A program made the position numbers and the translations under genes. Source: Anaerocolumna sp. AGMB13020 (lineage in GTDB: Bacteria; Bacillota; Clostridia; Lachnospirales; Lachnospiraceae). From it: 64,000 nucleotides of DNA. The stretch spans positions 3,496,001 through 3,560,000 of the forward strand of contig NZ_CP136910.1 of assembly GCF_033100115.1 (NCBI RefSeq), written 5' to 3'. The notes under the pieces are model-generated. The model ran no database searches and was not told the DNA's origin. It worked only from the letters and a program-made list of their open reading frames with translations. Positions 1-10,001 of this stretch are shown piece after piece (position 1 is the first letter of the stretch; every line of letters begins with the position of its first letter).

Positions 1-3000
1 ACCTATGAAAACCAGGCAGTATTTTCCGGAAAAGCCGAAGAAGAAACCATAGATGGTGTATACACTGCTTCTTACGGATTGTCTGATACAGCCTTTAATA
101 ATGGTAAAAAAGAAGGAACTCTCGACAGACAGAAAAGGGAAATAGGCTGGAAGATATATACCAACTATCTCTCCGTTGATAAAGGCAGTAACATTGTTAT
201 TGAGGATACCTATGACAGCGGACAGCACCTTCTCGAAGACTCTTTTATAGTAACAAAGTATAAATTGGATGCTTCGGGAAATACCGTAAAGGATGGTATT
301 GCCCTGATTAAAGATACCGACTATACTCTGGAACCTTATGAGAATGGACTGGGTTTTAAGGTTACTATAACAAAGAATCCTCAAGATCCTTATGTTATTG
401 AGTATAAAACGAAGATTGACGGACTTTCAAAAGCAAACTACAACAATAAGGCTACTGTAATAAAAGGCGCCTCATCTGCATCTTATGAAGCAAAGGTTTC
501 ATATCCTGATTATAATAATTTTGTTGAGAAAGCAGCAACAGATGTAGATTCTAATATGAAGGTATACCCGGATGATGAAATCAATTGGAAAGTGGCATTG
601 AATAAGAGTCTTTCGGAAGTGCAGAATGCAATCTTCACTGATGTGATAAGCAGTGGCCATGTATACTTAAATGACAGCCTTAAAGTATATAAGATTACGA
701 ATATAAATACCGGAACGAGAGAAATTGTCGATCCTGCCTCCGGTGAATATACCTTAATCAGTGTTGCAGGCAGCAATGCAGGAGAATGGAACTTAACGGT
801 TATCTTTAGCAGTACGATAACCTCCAAATATGAGATAGAATATAAGACGGTGGTAACCGCTAAAACCGGAGTAATCAAAAATTCTGCGAAACTGACAGGA
901 ACTGGAGTATCAAAGACCAGCAGTGCCAATAATGGTTCCGGCTTTTCAGTTACTCAAACAGCCTTTGGTACAGGTGGAGGTACCACCAATAAAGGAAAAA
1001 TAACCATTAATAAAAGGGATAAGGATACGGGAGCTCTCATAACCTCCTCAAATGCTGAATTTGAGCTTTATTATTACCTGAATGGTACAAAGACGGTTAT
1101 CAGCGGCAGCAGCCAGCAGACGACAAACGGCATCCTTGTTTATCAGGGACTATCCTACAGAACCTATTATTTAAGAGAACTGACACCCCCCGGAGGTTAT
1201 TATTCAAACAATACAGAATATGAAATAACGGTTAACTCCACAAATAAAAGCGTAGTAAAAGACATTATTAATGAGGCCAAAAAGGGTATCAAGGTAGTCA
1301 AGGTAGATTTGGACCAAAGCAGCAAGAAACTGGTAGGAGCCAAATTCAAACTTGTAAAAATTGAGTCTGACAGTACAGAAACTGTTATAGATGAAAAAGC
1401 AACCAATACAAATGGAGAGCTGTTGTTTAACGGGCTGGAGTATGGAAATTACAAGTTAATAGAAACAGCGGCACCAAACGGTTATCAGCTGCCCCTGGAG
1501 GTGGAATCTGAAGTTATTGAAATCCAATCTGAAACTGTGAATCCTTTGGTCTTTACAATCAGGAACGAAAGCAAGAAGTCCTTAAAGGTAATAAAAGAGG
1601 ATAAGGATACGGACTCAAAGAAATTATCCGGAGCTGTATTCAAGCTTTATGATTCTGGGAATCAGCAGATTGGTGATACCTACTCCAGTGACAGCAATGG
1701 AATAGTGGTGATTTTCGGACTTATAAACGGTATCTACAAATTGGTAGAAATAACGGCACCGGAGGGTTATCAGCTGCCCCCGGATACAGAAACTACAATA
1801 GTAATTGACGCTGCAGTTGATCAATCCTCTGATGGCAGCTTAGATAATATCATAACCAAGGTTATTAAAAACGAGAGTAAAAAGTCATTAAAAATAGTTA
1901 AAGAAGATAAAGAAAATAGTTCTAAGAAATTATTCGGAGCTGTATTCAAGCTCTATGATTCTGCGAACCAGCAAATTGGCGATACCTACTCCAGTGACAG
2001 CAATGGAATAGTATCGATTCCCGGTCTGGTAAATGGCACTTACAAGTTAGTAGAAATAACTGCGCCGGAGGGCTATCAGCTGCCCCAGAATACAGAGACT
2101 GCAATCATAATAAATGCAGCAGAAGATTTATCTTCCGATGACAGCCTGGACAATATAATAACCAAAGTTATCAAAAATGCATCTCTAAAGACAATTAAAA
2201 TTATCAAAGTTGATTCGGAGGAACCTGACAAGACACTTCAAGGGGCAGAATTCAAACTTTATGATGCAGATAATGTACTTATAGGTACGTATACGACAGA
2301 CAGCAAGGGTGAGATTATAATATCAGGACTGAAGGTCGGCAGCTACAGACTGGTAGAAACCAAAGCACCGGAAGGTTATAAACTCCCGGACAATCCGGTT
2401 ACCTTCATTGAGATAACCCATGATACAGATTACGACACGATACTGCCTTCCATTGGTAATGAAGTCTACCGTTCCATTAAGGTTATCAAGGTTGATGCAG
2501 AAGAGGAAGGAATTGTACTAAAAAATGCGGAATTTGAGTTATGGAAAGACGGTAAAAAGGTAGCGGATAACATTAAGACGGATGACAATGGGATTGCGGT
2601 CATTCCCAATTTGCTGCTTGGTGATTATAAACTGATAGAGATCAAGGCACCAGAAGGGTATATAACACCAACTGCCAATGAAACGGATATAGAGATAAAG
2701 GTTGGTTCGCCTTTGCAGATAACAGTAACGGTAGAAAATGATATCCTCAGAACGTTGATTATTCGCAAGCTGGACAGAAGTGATAAGACAAAATTATTGG
2801 AAGGAGCAGAGTTCACAGTAACAGCTCCGGATGGTACCATAGAAATCCTTAAGACCGGAAATGATGGAACAGCAGTTCTTACGGGGCTTAAGTTCGGAGA
2901 GTATCTGGTGAAGGAAACGAAAGCTCCTCAGGGGTATATATTGGATACCAGGACAAATACAGTAAGAATAGACAATACCAGTATTGTATTTACAATTGAG

Positions 3001-3573
3001 GTGGAAAACCAGCTATACATACCCGATATTATTATAACGCCCGGACAGCCAGGCACACCAACGCCAACACCGACGCCAATCCCTACACCGACACCGAGTG
3101 TGACACCGGTGCCTACCAAGACGCCGACGCCTACGGTTAATCCCGAGCCAACACCAACCAAGGAGCCAATTATTGAGCTTACGCCGGAAAACACACCAAA
3201 AGGTGGAAAGATACCAGTACCTGATGGTGGTAAACCTTCTATAACAAAGAAACCTGACAACGGTAAAGCTACCGTTGATAAAGATGGAAATTGGAGTTAT
3301 ATACCGGATAAGGACTTTACAGGAAAAGACGATTTTACAATAGTAATAAAACATCCTGACGGAACGGAAGAGGAAGTGCTCATAGAAATTGATGTAAATG
3401 AAGTTCCCAAAGGCGGTGTTACGGGAGATTCTGAAGCGGAAGACCCGGAAGGAGTTAAGGTGCCTAAGACGGGAGAAGAGTTTCCTATGGGGCTGTTACC
3501 TATTGCATTAATAGGTATTGCAGCCGGTGGTATCGCATTTATTAGAGTTAAGAAAAAAGAAGATATTGAATAA
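1..3573 (+). CDS. Sortase-anchored Cna-B/SpaA repeat surface adhesin (5' end missing)
   Basis: The frame is open from base 1, so the signal peptide and N-terminus lie upstream of the window. The visible ~1190 residues begin with collagen-adhesin-like beta-sandwich sequence. Seven Cna-B/SpaA-type domains follow, starting near bases 993, 1276, 1570, 1876, 2185, 2467 and 2749. Each opens with a Lys-bearing strand (VIKVD type) and closes with an E-x-x-APEGY-like strand, the residues that form isopeptide bonds in this family. A Pro/Thr-rich stalk (3052-3170) and one cadherin/Ig-like domain (about 3190-3410) precede VPKTGEE at 3460-3480, a hydrophobic segment and a basic tail, so sortase links it to peptidoglycan. 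Domains 3 and 4 are near-duplicates with a 306-bp period. The role as adhesin or pilus-like backbone is inferred from architecture; the ligand is unknown. Confidence 0.92.
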   Translation, partial: TYENQAVFSGKAEEETIDGVYTASYGLSDTAFNNGKKEGTLDRQKREIGWKIYTNYLSVDKGSNIVIEDTYDSGQHLLEDSFIVTKYKLDASGNTVKDGIALIKDTDYTLEPYENGLGFKVTITKNPQDPYVIEYKTKIDGLSKANYNNKATVIKGASSASYEAKVSYPDYNNFVEKAATDVDSNMKVYPDDEINWKVALNKSLSEVQNAIFTDVISSGHVYLNDSLKVYKITNINTGTREIVDPASGEYTLISVAGSNAGEWNLTVIFSSTITSKYEIEYKTVVTAKTGVIKNSAKLTGTGVSKTSSANNGSGFSVTQTAFGTGGGTTNKGKITINKRDKDTGALITSSNAEFELYYYLNGTKTVISGSSQQTTNGILVYQGLSYRTYYLRELTPPGGYYSNNTEYEITVNSTNKSVVKDIINEAKKGIKVVKVDLDQSSKKLVGAKFKLVKIESDSTETVIDEKATNTNGELLFNGLEYGNYKLIETAAPNGYQLPLEVESEVIEIQSETVNPLVFTIRNESKKSLKVIKEDKDTDSKKLSGAVFKLYDSGNQQIGDTYSSDSNGIVVIFGLINGIYKLVEITAPEGYQLPPDTETTIVIDAAVDQSSDGSLDNIITKVIKNESKKSLKIVKEDKENSSKKLFGAVFKLYDSANQQIGDTYSSDSNGIVSIPGLVNGTYKLVEITAPEGYQLPQNTETAIIINAAEDLSSDDSLDNIITKVIKNASLKTIKIIKVDSEEPDKTLQGAEFKLYDADNVLIGTYTTDSKGEIIISGLKVGSYRLVETKAPEGYKLPDNPVTFIEITHDTDYDTILPSIGNEVYRSIKVIKVDAEEEGIVLKNAEFELWKDGKKVADNIKTDDNGIAVIPNLLLGDYKLIEIKAPEGYITPTANETDIEIKVGSPLQITVTVENDILRTLIIRKLDRSDKTKLLEGAEFTVTAPDGTIEILKTGNDGTAVLTGLKFGEYLVKETKAPQGYILDTRTNTVRIDNTSIVFTIEVENQLYIPDIIITPGQPGTPTPTPTPIPTPTPSVTPVPTKTPTPTVNPEPTPTKEPIIELTPENTPKGGKIPVPDGGKPSITKKPDNGKATVDKDGNWSYIPDKDFTGKDDFTIVIKHPDGTEEEVLIEIDVNEVPKGGVTGDSEAEDPEGVKVPKTGEEFPMGLLPIALIGIAAGGIAFIRVKKKEDIE

Positions 3574-3590
3574 AAATCAAAAATAGAAAG

Positions 3591-3646
3591 AAGCAATGCC
3601 ACTGATTGAAGCAATAATAGGATGCTGGGTCAGTGGCATTGCTTTT
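3591..3646 (+). terminator. Rho-independent terminator of the adhesin gene
   Basis: The arms GCAATGCCACTGA and TCAGTGGCATTGC are perfectly complementary and are followed by TTTT, 18 bases after the adhesin stop codon. Confidence 0.9.
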
Positions 3647-3743
3647 ATAAAAAAAGTTAGAAAGATAAAACATCCTGTATATCTGTGTAGTAAAAGGAAA
3701 TATAAATCTAGTCAAATTTACTATACCAAATTATAACAGCCTG

Positions 3744-3752
3744 TGTTATAAT
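3744..3752 (+). promoter_or_regulatory. Extended -10 promoter before the c-di-GMP element
   Basis: TGTTATAAT gives an extended -10 (TGnTATAAT). No good -35 is seen at normal spacing, which is common for extended -10 promoters. Transcription would start near 3759 and run into the riboswitch. Confidence 0.6.
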
Positions 3753-3805
3753 GTAGTCATAAAATATACGTCATATTTCTACAAAATATTTTTTTGAAAC
3801 TTGTA

Positions 3806-3919
3806 GATGCTCGGTGCTTTCCACCGATAAAGGCAAAACCAGCGAAAGCTGGTGACGCAAAGCTAGAGGGCCTTAACTTATGCAGAGCATAAGCTGGCAG
3901 CCAGTTACCGAAAGGGGAG
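3806..3919 (+). promoter_or_regulatory. GEMM-I cyclic-di-GMP riboswitch
   Basis: The segment has the hallmark order of the GEMM-I aptamer. GGCAAAACC is followed by a GAAA-capped stem (CCAGC-GAAA-GCTGG), then GACGCAAAGCTA, GGGCCTTAACTT, a second stem with a variable tip, GGCAGCC and GTTACCGAAAGG. The 3' flank of the aptamer runs directly into the ribosome binding site AAAGGGGAG at 3911-3919. There is no obvious terminator between aptamer and gene, so control of translation initiation is more likely than attenuation. Outer stem limits are approximate. The controlled gene is the secreted transglutaminase-like protein at 3926. Confidence 0.88.
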
Positions 3920-3925
3920 TTTTTT

Positions 3926-4735
3926 GTGTATAATTTTTTAAGAAAAAGTGTATTGTTTCTATTAATAGCAGTATTTTTAATAAGTACAGCAGGATATTCT
4001 ATTACTGCAAAGGCAGCGGATTCTTTTCTTGACAAGAGTGAATTAGAAAAAGGAATCGTAACAGTAAACTACCAAATAGATGCCAAGGCTCTTGCAAAAG
4101 TAAGAGTAACAAAAAAAGACACGCAATACATATATGATCTGAAAGATGGAATGAGGCTTCCTCTTCAATCAGGAAACGGAAGCTATAGAGTTGAAATTCT
4201 TCTTCATGTTGAAGGAAACAAATATCGTAAGGCAGCCGAAGAAACGGTAGAATACAATACGGATAACGGTAAATCAATTTATCTTCAGAGTAACACCGTG
4301 GTTTATTGGCAGTCGGATATGAAGGCAGTTGCAAAAGCAGAGAAACTAACGGAGAATGCCAAAACGGATTCAGAAAAAGTACTGGCAATCTATAATTACA
4401 TCGTTAAGAATGTCAAGTATGACACGAAGAAAGCCCGTACCGTAGAAGCTGGTTATATTCCTTCTGTAAATGATATATTTAAAACCAATCTCGGAATCTG
4501 CTATGACTATTCCGTTTTGTTCGCCTCTATGTTAAGAAGCATAGGAGTACCCGTTAAAGTACTTATGGGATCATCCTCTGATGTAACGGAGTATCATTCC
4601 TGGAATCAGGTATATTTAAGTGATAAGAAGTCCTGGATCCTTGTAGATACGACACTCGATGCCGGAAAGACAGCAAAAAGCATCAGCACCCTTTCTAAAG
4701 ATGCTGGACATTATTCAGCCGACAGACAATACTAA
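3926..4735 (+). CDS. Secreted transglutaminase-like (cysteine protease fold) protein
   Basis: The product has 269 residues with a GTG start six bases after AAAGGGGAG. Residues 1-31 form a signal peptide (basic start, long hydrophobic core, AKA-type cleavage site). The C-terminal half is a transglutaminase-core domain. The catalytic triad is visible as Cys192 (GICYDYS), His224 (EYHSWNQV) and Asp241 (ILVDTT). Family members process or cross-link extracellular proteins, but many are peptidases of unknown substrate. Its position behind a c-di-GMP riboswitch and next to a sortase-anchored adhesin suggests a job in switching between attached and motile states; that link is inference. The last visible residues end soon after the Asp motif, so the domain is compact. 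Confidence 0.85.
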   Translation: MYNFLRKSVLFLLIAVFLISTAGYSITAKAADSFLDKSELEKGIVTVNYQIDAKALAKVRVTKKDTQYIYDLKDGMRLPLQSGNGSYRVEILLHVEGNKYRKAAEETVEYNTDNGKSIYLQSNTVVYWQSDMKAVAKAEKLTENAKTDSEKVLAIYNYIVKNVKYDTKKARTVEAGYIPSVNDIFKTNLGICYDYSVLFASMLRSIGVPVKVLMGSSSDVTEYHSWNQVYLSDKKSWILVDTTLDAGKTAKSISTLSKDAGHYSADRQY

Positions 4736-4784
4736 CTGGTATTGATTTAAAAAGTTTGTTCTTTCTTCCTATAACAATATATTG

Positions 4785-4832
4785 AAAAAGAGTACTGCGG
4801 ATAAATTACCCCTATTTGCAGATACTCTTTTT
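4785..4832 (+). terminator. Rho-independent terminator after the transglutaminase gene
   Basis: An imperfect hairpin, AAAAGAGTACTGC pairing with GCAGATACTCTTTT, ends in a run of T. Confidence 0.8.
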
Positions 4833-4893
4833 TATTGGAAAAAAATATCTGCATAAATTGTTGAAAAAATTAAAAAAAATCTAAAAAAATACC

Positions 4894-4922
4894 TTGCATT
4901 ATTGATTTTACTATAGTATAAT
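4894..4922 (+). promoter_or_regulatory. Main promoter of the ribosomal protein operon
   Basis: TTGCAT (4894-4899), a 17-base spacer and a consensus TATAAT (4917-4922), followed by an A/T-rich start region. It lies 280 bases before rpsJ, so the transcript carries a long leader. Confidence 0.88.
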
Positions 4923-4929
4923 TAGTACT

Positions 4930-5195
4930 GTTGTGACATTGATAGCGTAGAAACGTGAGGTTGCTACATACATATGTAGGTTTTCCGTGGAGCGAATGTC
5001 AAGTTATGAAACTGGCGACAAGTCACTGTACAAATTAAGATTCTGCGATTCCGAGCAGATTCGTGTGAGTTACCCTTAAGGGATCGGCTTCCTAGCTTTG
5101 GTGAGCCTTTTAAGGACCTTATGAACGGGACACACACGGCCAAGTGTACAGTCACCGCTTGTCGTACTGCAATTAAGTGCGAAAAGGAGGCGACT
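4930..5195 (+). promoter_or_regulatory. Structured 5' leader of the S10 operon
   Basis: About 270 bases without a credible gene separate promoter and rpsJ. CGACAAG and ACTGTAC (5016-5022, 5025-5031) pair with GTACAGT and CTTGTCG (5146-5152, 5158-5164). This makes a two-part closing stem around smaller hairpins, for example CTGC...GCAG at 5043-5058. The 3' strand of the closing stem ends some 20 bases before the rpsJ ribosome binding site at 5183-5190. In other bacteria S10 leaders are bound by L4 for autogenous control; that role here is inference. Confidence 0.6.
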
Positions 5196-5201
5196 TTTTT
5201 T

Positions 5202-5519
5202 ATGGCAAGTCAAGTAATGAGGATTACATTGAAAGCGTATGATCATCAGTTAATCGATCAGTCAGCTGCGAAAATCATCGAGACTGTAAAAAAGACAGGA
5301 TCAAAGGTGAGTGGACCCGTACCCCTACCTACTAAGAAGGAAGTAGTAACAATTCTTAGAGCGGTACACAAATACAAGGATTCAAGAGAGCAGTTCGAGC
5401 AGAGAACTCACAAGAGATTAATCGATATCATCACACCTACACAGAAAACGGTAGATTCTTTATCAAGATTAGAAATGCCCGCCGGTGTGTACATCGACAT
5501 CAAGATGAAAACAAAGTAA
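5202..5519 (+). CDS. rpsJ: 30S ribosomal protein S10
   Basis: 105 residues, the usual length for S10 (NusE), which sits in the 30S head and also joins the NusB antitermination complex. The protein starts [15 protein letters not shown] and contains the long loop [20 protein letters not shown] typical of the family. The frame is open upstream to 5121, but the start at 5202 is chosen because GAAAAGGAGG lies 11 bases before it and the added residues would be leader RNA. It is the first gene of the S10 operon. Confidence 0.98.
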   Translation: MASQVMRITLKAYDHQLIDQSAAKIIETVKKTGSKVSGPVPLPTKKEVVTILRAVHKYKDSREQFEQRTHKRLIDIITPTQKTVDSLSRLEMPAGVYIDIKMKTK

Positions 5520-5685
5520 TCAAACAACAGAAGTAATGAAAATCCTTTAGGGTTTATATATAGGGAAGGGTTCACAGGAATCCGCACCAAGGTAGACCAT
5601 CTAGGATGATTGCACGCAGTACAATGCACATGTTGCAGCTGTTACATGGTGTAATCCGCTGTAGATTAAACAGGAGGTGCAAGAA
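5520..5685 (+). other. Intercistronic spacer rpsJ-rplC with stem-loop
   Basis: An unusually long 166-base gap for this operon. GATTGCAC (5608-5615) can pair with GTGTAATC (5649-5656), enclosing a smaller helix. No promoter or open frame is convincing. It may be an RNA processing or regulatory site; this is inference. Confidence 0.4.
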
Positions 5686-6318
5686 ATGAAAAAAGCAATA
5701 TTAGCTACAAAAGTCGGAATGACTCAGATTTTCAATGAAAACGGAAGCCTTATTCCCGTTACTGTATTACAGGCAGGACCTTGCGTTGTAACACAGGTTA
5801 AAACAATTGAAAATGACGGATATGCAGCTGTTCAGGTTGGATACGGCGACATCCGTGAAGTATTAGTAAACAAGCCTAGAAAAGGACACTTTGCAAAAGC
5901 AGGTGTTGCAAACAAAAAACATCTTAAAGAGTTCAAGTTTGAGAATGCTGCTGATTATACAGTAGGACAAGAAATCAAAGCTGACATCTTCGCAGAAGGT
6001 GACAAGATTGATGCTACTGCTAAATCAAAAGGTAAGGGATTCCAAGGCGCAATTAAGAGATATGGTCAGTCCAGAGGACCTATGGCTCACGGTTCCAAAT
6101 TCCACAGACATGCCGGTTCCAACGGTGCTGCTACAACACCCGGACGTGTATTCAAGGGTAAGCACATGCCTGGACATATGGGTCATGTAAAAGTAACAGT
6201 TCAGAATTTGGAAATTGTTAAAATTGATGCTGACAAGAACATTATTTTAGTAAAAGGTGCCGTACCCGGACCTAAGAAATCTTTAGTAATGTTAAAGAAT
6301 ACCGTAAAGGCAAACTAG
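5686..6318 (+). CDS. rplC: 50S ribosomal protein L3
   Basis: 210 residues, starting [17 protein letters not shown]3 is an early assembly protein whose extended loop reaches the peptidyl transferase centre. That loop is visible around residues 118-150 as [27 protein letters not shown] nine bases upstream is in frame but lies inside the ribosome binding site CAGGAGGTG, so ATG at 5686 is the start. Confidence 0.98.
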   Translation: MKKAILATKVGMTQIFNENGSLIPVTVLQAGPCVVTQVKTIENDGYAAVQVGYGDIREVLVNKPRKGHFAKAGVANKKHLKEFKFENAADYTVGQEIKADIFAEGDKIDATAKSKGKGFQGAIKRYGQSRGPMAHGSKFHRHAGSNGAATTPGRVFKGKHMPGHMGHVKVTVQNLEIVKIDADKNIILVKGAVPGPKKSLVMLKNTVKAN

Positions 6319-6345
6319 AAGCTTTGAGAAAGGAGGACGACACAG

Positions 6346-6966
6346 ATGGCAAACGTATCTGTTTATAATATGGAAGGCAAAGAAGTTGGTTCTATCGAAC
6401 TTAACGATGCAGTCTTCGGAGTAGAAGTTAACGATCATTTAGTTCATATGGCAGTTGTTCAGCAGCTGGCTAATAAACGTCAGGGTACACAGAGCGCCAA
6501 AACCCGTGCAGAAGTAAGCGGTGGCGGAAGAAAACCTTGGAGACAGAAGGGAACCGGTCATGCAAGACAGGGTTCAACAAGATCACCTCAGTGGAAGGGC
6601 GGCGGTATCGTATTCGCTCCCAAGCCCAGAGATTATTCCTTCAAAATGAACAAGAAAGAGAAGCAGCTTGCTCTTAAATCTGCTTTAACTTCCAGAGTAG
6701 AAGAGAAGAAAATCGTAGTATTAGATGAATTAACATTCAGCGGAATCAAGACCAAAGAATTCGTTAAGGTTCTTGATAACTTAAAGGTAAATAAAGCACT
6801 GGTAGTTCTTGGCGAAAAGGATGAGAAAGTAGTTCTCTCTGCAAGAAATATCCCCACTGTGCTTACAGCAATTCCTGGAACTATCAATGTATATGATATC
6901 TTAAAGTATGATACACTGGTACTCACCAAGGATGCGGTGGCAAAAATCGAGGAGGTGTACGCATAA
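6346..6966 (+). CDS. rplD: 50S ribosomal protein L4
   Basis: 206 residues. L4 lines the exit tunnel through an extended loop, seen here as [19 protein letters not shown] near residues 62-80, the site of macrolide resistance changes in other bacteria. L4 is also the autogenous regulator of S10 operons in some species. Its start follows AAAGGAGGACG, and its stop overlaps the rplW start (TAATG). Confidence 0.98.
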   Translation: MANVSVYNMEGKEVGSIELNDAVFGVEVNDHLVHMAVVQQLANKRQGTQSAKTRAEVSGGGRKPWRQKGTGHARQGSTRSPQWKGGGIVFAPKPRDYSFKMNKKEKQLALKSALTSRVEEKKIVVLDELTFSGIKTKEFVKVLDNLKVNKALVVLGEKDEKVVLSARNIPTVLTAIPGTINVYDILKYDTLVLTKDAVAKIEEVYA

Positions 6967-7265
6967 TGGCTGATTTAAAATTTTATGATGTGATTTTAAA
7001 ACCGATCATAACGGAAAAGAGCATGAACTCTATGTCCGAAAAGAAATACACTTTCTCTGTAGCTCCCAGCGCTACAAAGAACCAGATAAAAGAAGCGGTT
7101 GAGAAAATGTTCGCAGGAACAAAGGTTGTTAGTGTCAACACTATGAACCTTGACGGAAAGAACCGCAGACGTGGAAATACTTCCGGTAAGACATCAAAGG
7201 TTAAGAAGGCTATCGTTCAGTTAACTGCTGACAGCCCTGAAATCGAGATTTTCTCCGGACTGTAA
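6966..7265 (+). CDS. rplW: 50S ribosomal protein L23
   Basis: 99 residues, beginning [19 protein letters not shown], the family signature. L23 lies at the tunnel exit and docks trigger factor and SRP. The ATG overlaps the rplD stop by one base, so the two are probably translationally coupled. Confidence 0.98.
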   Translation: MADLKFYDVILKPIITEKSMNSMSEKKYTFSVAPSATKNQIKEAVEKMFAGTKVVSVNTMNLDGKNRRRGNTSGKTSKVKKAIVQLTADSPEIEIFSGL

Positions 7266-7339
7266 GAAACAAAGTAACAGATTATGGTGTTTATTCGCCG
7301 ATAACAGAATAAAATAAATGCTCGAAAGGAGTGCAAAAG

Positions 7340-8182
7340 ATGGGAATTAAAAAGTTTAACCCATATACACCTTCCAGAAGACATATGACCTCATCTGATT
7401 TTTCAGAAATCACCACATCTACACCTGAGAAATCTTTAGTTGTTTCCTTAAACAAAAATGCAGGTCGTAACAATCAGGGAAAAATTACAGTAAGACATCA
7501 GGGCGGCGGCTCTAGAAAAAAATATAGATTAGTGGATTTTAAGAGAAGAAAAGACGGAGTACCTGCAAAGGTCCTGACAATCGAATATGATCCTAACAGA
7601 ACAGCAAACATTGCATTGATCTGCTATGCTGACGGTGAGAAATCCTATATCCTTGCTCCTAACGGATTACAGGTTGGAACCACACTGATGAATGGTGAGA
7701 CAGCAGAGATCAAAGTAGGAAACTGCTTACCACTTCAGAATATTCCTGTTGGTACACAGATTCACAACATTGAATTATATCCCGGTAAAGGCGGCCAGTT
7801 AGTTCGTTCAGCAGGTAACTCTGCACAGTTAATGGCGAAAGAAGGCAAATATGCAACACTTCGTCTTCCCTCCGGTGAAATGAGATTAGTTCCTATCATC
7901 TGCCGTGCAACCATCGGACAGGTAGGTAACATTGATCATGAGTTAATTAACATCGGTAAAGCGGGACGTAAACGTCATATGGGTATCAGACCTACAGTCC
8001 GCGGTTCCGTAATGAATCCTAACGACCATCCTCACGGTGGTGGTGAAGGTAGAACTGGTATTGGTCGTCCGGGTCCTGTTACGCCTTGGGGTAAACCTGC
8101 TCTTGGCTTAAAGACCAGAAAGAACAATAAACAGTCTAACAAGATGATTGTAAGAAGAAGAGATGGTAAAACTGTTAAATAA
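7340..8182 (+). CDS. rplB: 50S ribosomal protein L2
   Basis: 280 residues. L2 binds 23S rRNA and supports the peptidyl transferase centre. The conserved C-terminal segment [18 protein letters not shown] carries the functionally important His. Start at [14 protein letters not shown] is chosen over the in-frame GTG at 7331, which sits inside the ribosome binding site. Confidence 0.98.
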   Translation: MGIKKFNPYTPSRRHMTSSDFSEITTSTPEKSLVVSLNKNAGRNNQGKITVRHQGGGSRKKYRLVDFKRRKDGVPAKVLTIEYDPNRTANIALICYADGEKSYILAPNGLQVGTTLMNGETAEIKVGNCLPLQNIPVGTQIHNIELYPGKGGQLVRSAGNSAQLMAKEGKYATLRLPSGEMRLVPIICRATIGQVGNIDHELINIGKAGRKRHMGIRPTVRGSVMNPNDHPHGGGEGRTGIGRPGPVTPWGKPALGLKTRKNNKQSNKMIVRRRDGKTVK

Positions 8183-8199
8183 ATAAGGAGGTTAAACCT

Positions 8200-8478
8200 A
8201 TGGCTCGTTCATTAAAAAAAGGACCCTTCGCTGATGAGCATTTACTGAAAAAAGTTGATGCAGTGATTAAAACAGGCGATAAATCTGTAATTAAGACATG
8301 GTCACGTCGTTCTACGATTTTCCCTCAGATGCTTGGACTCACCATTGCTGTACATGATGGTAGAAGACATGTGCCTGTATATGTTACAGAAGATATGGTT
8401 GGCCACAAGTTAGGTGAATTTGTTGCAACCAGAACTTATAGAGGACACGGAAAAGACGAAAAGAAATCAAAGAGATAA
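8200..8478 (+). CDS. rpsS: 30S ribosomal protein S19
   Basis: 92 residues, normal for S19. It starts [18 protein letters not shown] and contains [16 protein letters not shown], the head-domain 16S rRNA contact. It follows rplB by 17 bases with AAGGAGG before the ATG. Confidence 0.98.
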   Translation: MARSLKKGPFADEHLLKKVDAVIKTGDKSVIKTWSRRSTIFPQMLGLTIAVHDGRRHVPVYVTEDMVGHKLGEFVATRTYRGHGKDEKKSKR

Positions 8479-8509
8479 AGTAACTTTGAATTGAAAGGAG
8501 GTTTCATCC

Positions 8510-8896
8510 ATGGCGAAAGGACATAGATCCCAGATAAAGAGAGAAAGAAATGAGAAGAAGGATACAAGACCGAGAGCAAAGGTTTCTTATGCAAGAGTAT
8601 CTGTTCAGAAAGCTTGTTTCGTTTTAGACGCCATTCGCGGTAAAGATGTTGAATCAGCTCTTGGTATTTTAGCTTATAATCCCAGATATGCTTCAACTGT
8701 AATAGATAAAGTTTTAAAATCAGCAATTGCTAACGCAGAGAATAATAACAATATGGATGTGAGCAAGTTATATATACAGGAGTGCTACGCTAACCAGGCT
8801 CCTACAATGAAAAGAATCAGACCTAGGGCACAGGGAAGAGCTTACAGAATCTTAAAGAGATTAAGCCACATCACTGTTGTGCTAAATGAAAGATAA
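8510..8896 (+). CDS. rplV: 50S ribosomal protein L22
   Basis: 128 residues. L22 spans all 23S domains and forms part of the exit tunnel with its beta-hairpin, seen as the C-terminal [20 protein letters not shown]. The N-terminal ~20 residues are a basic extension ([17 protein letters not shown]) before the conserved core. Confidence 0.97.
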   Translation: MAKGHRSQIKRERNEKKDTRPRAKVSYARVSVQKACFVLDAIRGKDVESALGILAYNPRYASTVIDKVLKSAIANAENNNNMDVSKLYIQECYANQAPTMKRIRPRAQGRAYRILKRLSHITVVLNER

Positions 8897-8907
8897 GGAG
8901 GGCAATA

Positions 8908-9564
8908 ATGGGACAGAAAGTTAATCCTCATGGTTTAAGAGTCGGAGTTATTCATGACTGGGATTCAAGATGGTATGCAGAAGCTGACTTTGCAGATAAC
9001 TTAGTAGAAGACTACAATATCAGAACATACCTGAAAAAGAAATTATACAGTGCGGGTATTTCAAAAATTGAAATCGAGCGTGCTTCTGACCGTTTAAAGG
9101 TTATTATCTTTACAGCTAAACCCGGTGTGGTTATCGGTAAAGGCGGACAGGAAATCGAGAAATTAAAGATTGAAATCCAGAAGTTCACAACGAAGAAATT
9201 GATGGTTGATATCAAAGAAATCAAAAAACCGGATGTAAATGCTCAGTTAGTAGCTGAAAACATTGCTGCTCAGCTTGAGAACCGTATATCTTTCAGAAGA
9301 GCAATGAAAACAACTATGGCAAGAACCATGAGAGCAGGCGCTAAGGGTATTAAAGCCGCTGTTGCTGGTCGTCTTGGCGGTGCTGATATGGCTCGTACAG
9401 AATTCTACAGTGAAGGAACTATTCCGTTACAGACATTACGTGCGGATATTGATTATGGATTTGCAGAAGCAGACACCACTTTTGGTAAATTAGGCGTTAA
9501 AGTATGGATTTATCAAGGTGAAGTACTTCCCACAAAGGCAAAAAAGGAAGGGAGCGATAAATAA
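8908..9564 (+). CDS. rpsC: 30S ribosomal protein S3
   Basis: 218 residues. It has an N-terminal KH domain with the GxxG loop ([14 protein letters not shown]) and the C-terminal S3 domain with [19 protein letters not shown]3 forms the mRNA entry site with S4 and S5 and has helicase activity there. It is tightly coupled to rplP (TAATG overlap). Confidence 0.98.
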   Translation: MGQKVNPHGLRVGVIHDWDSRWYAEADFADNLVEDYNIRTYLKKKLYSAGISKIEIERASDRLKVIIFTAKPGVVIGKGGQEIEKLKIEIQKFTTKKLMVDIKEIKKPDVNAQLVAENIAAQLENRISFRRAMKTTMARTMRAGAKGIKAAVAGRLGGADMARTEFYSEGTIPLQTLRADIDYGFAEADTTFGKLGVKVWIYQGEVLPTKAKKEGSDK

Positions 9565-10001
9565 TGTTAATGCCAAAAAGAGTAAAACGCCGTAAACAGT
9601 TCCGTGGCTCCATGGCAGGAAAGGCAACTAGAGGTAATACTATCTCTAACGGCGAATTTGGTCTGGTATCATTAGAACCAGCTTGGATAAAATCAAACCA
9701 AATCGAAGCAGCCCGTATCGCGATGACACGTTACATCAAGCGTGGCGGTAAAGTTTGGATTAAAATATTCCCCGATAAGCCAGTAACAACTAAACCTGCT
9801 GAAACTCGAATGGGTTCCGGTAAAGGATCTTTAGAGTACTGGGTAGCTGTTGTTAAACCGGGCCGCGTAATGTTCGAAATCGCAGGCGTTCCGGAAGAAA
9901 CCGCAAGAGAAGCTTTAAGACTTGCAATGCACAAACTTCCCGTTAAGTGCAAAATAGTTTCTCGCGCAGATTTAGAAGGAGGTGCGGGCAGTGAAAACTA
10001 G
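9564..10001 (+). CDS. rplP: 50S ribosomal protein L16
   Basis: 145 residues, [15 protein letters not shown] at the start. L16 organises the A-site region of the large subunit. The ATG at 9564 overlaps the rpsC stop; a second ATG at 9570 is possible. Its 3' end overlaps rpmC by 11 bases. Confidence 0.98.
   Translation: MLMPKRVKRRKQFRGSMAGKATRGNTISNGEFGLVSLEPAWIKSNQIEAARIAMTRYIKRGGKVWIKIFPDKPVTTKPAETRMGSGKGSLEYWVAVVKPGRVMFEIAGVPEETAREALRLAMHKLPVKCKIVSRADLEGGAGSEN

Noticed and set aside
2928..3354. Long antisense frames opposite the adhesin Pro/Thr stalk
   Set aside because: They are products of the ACG/CCA repeat composition, with no start signals or protein-like sequence.
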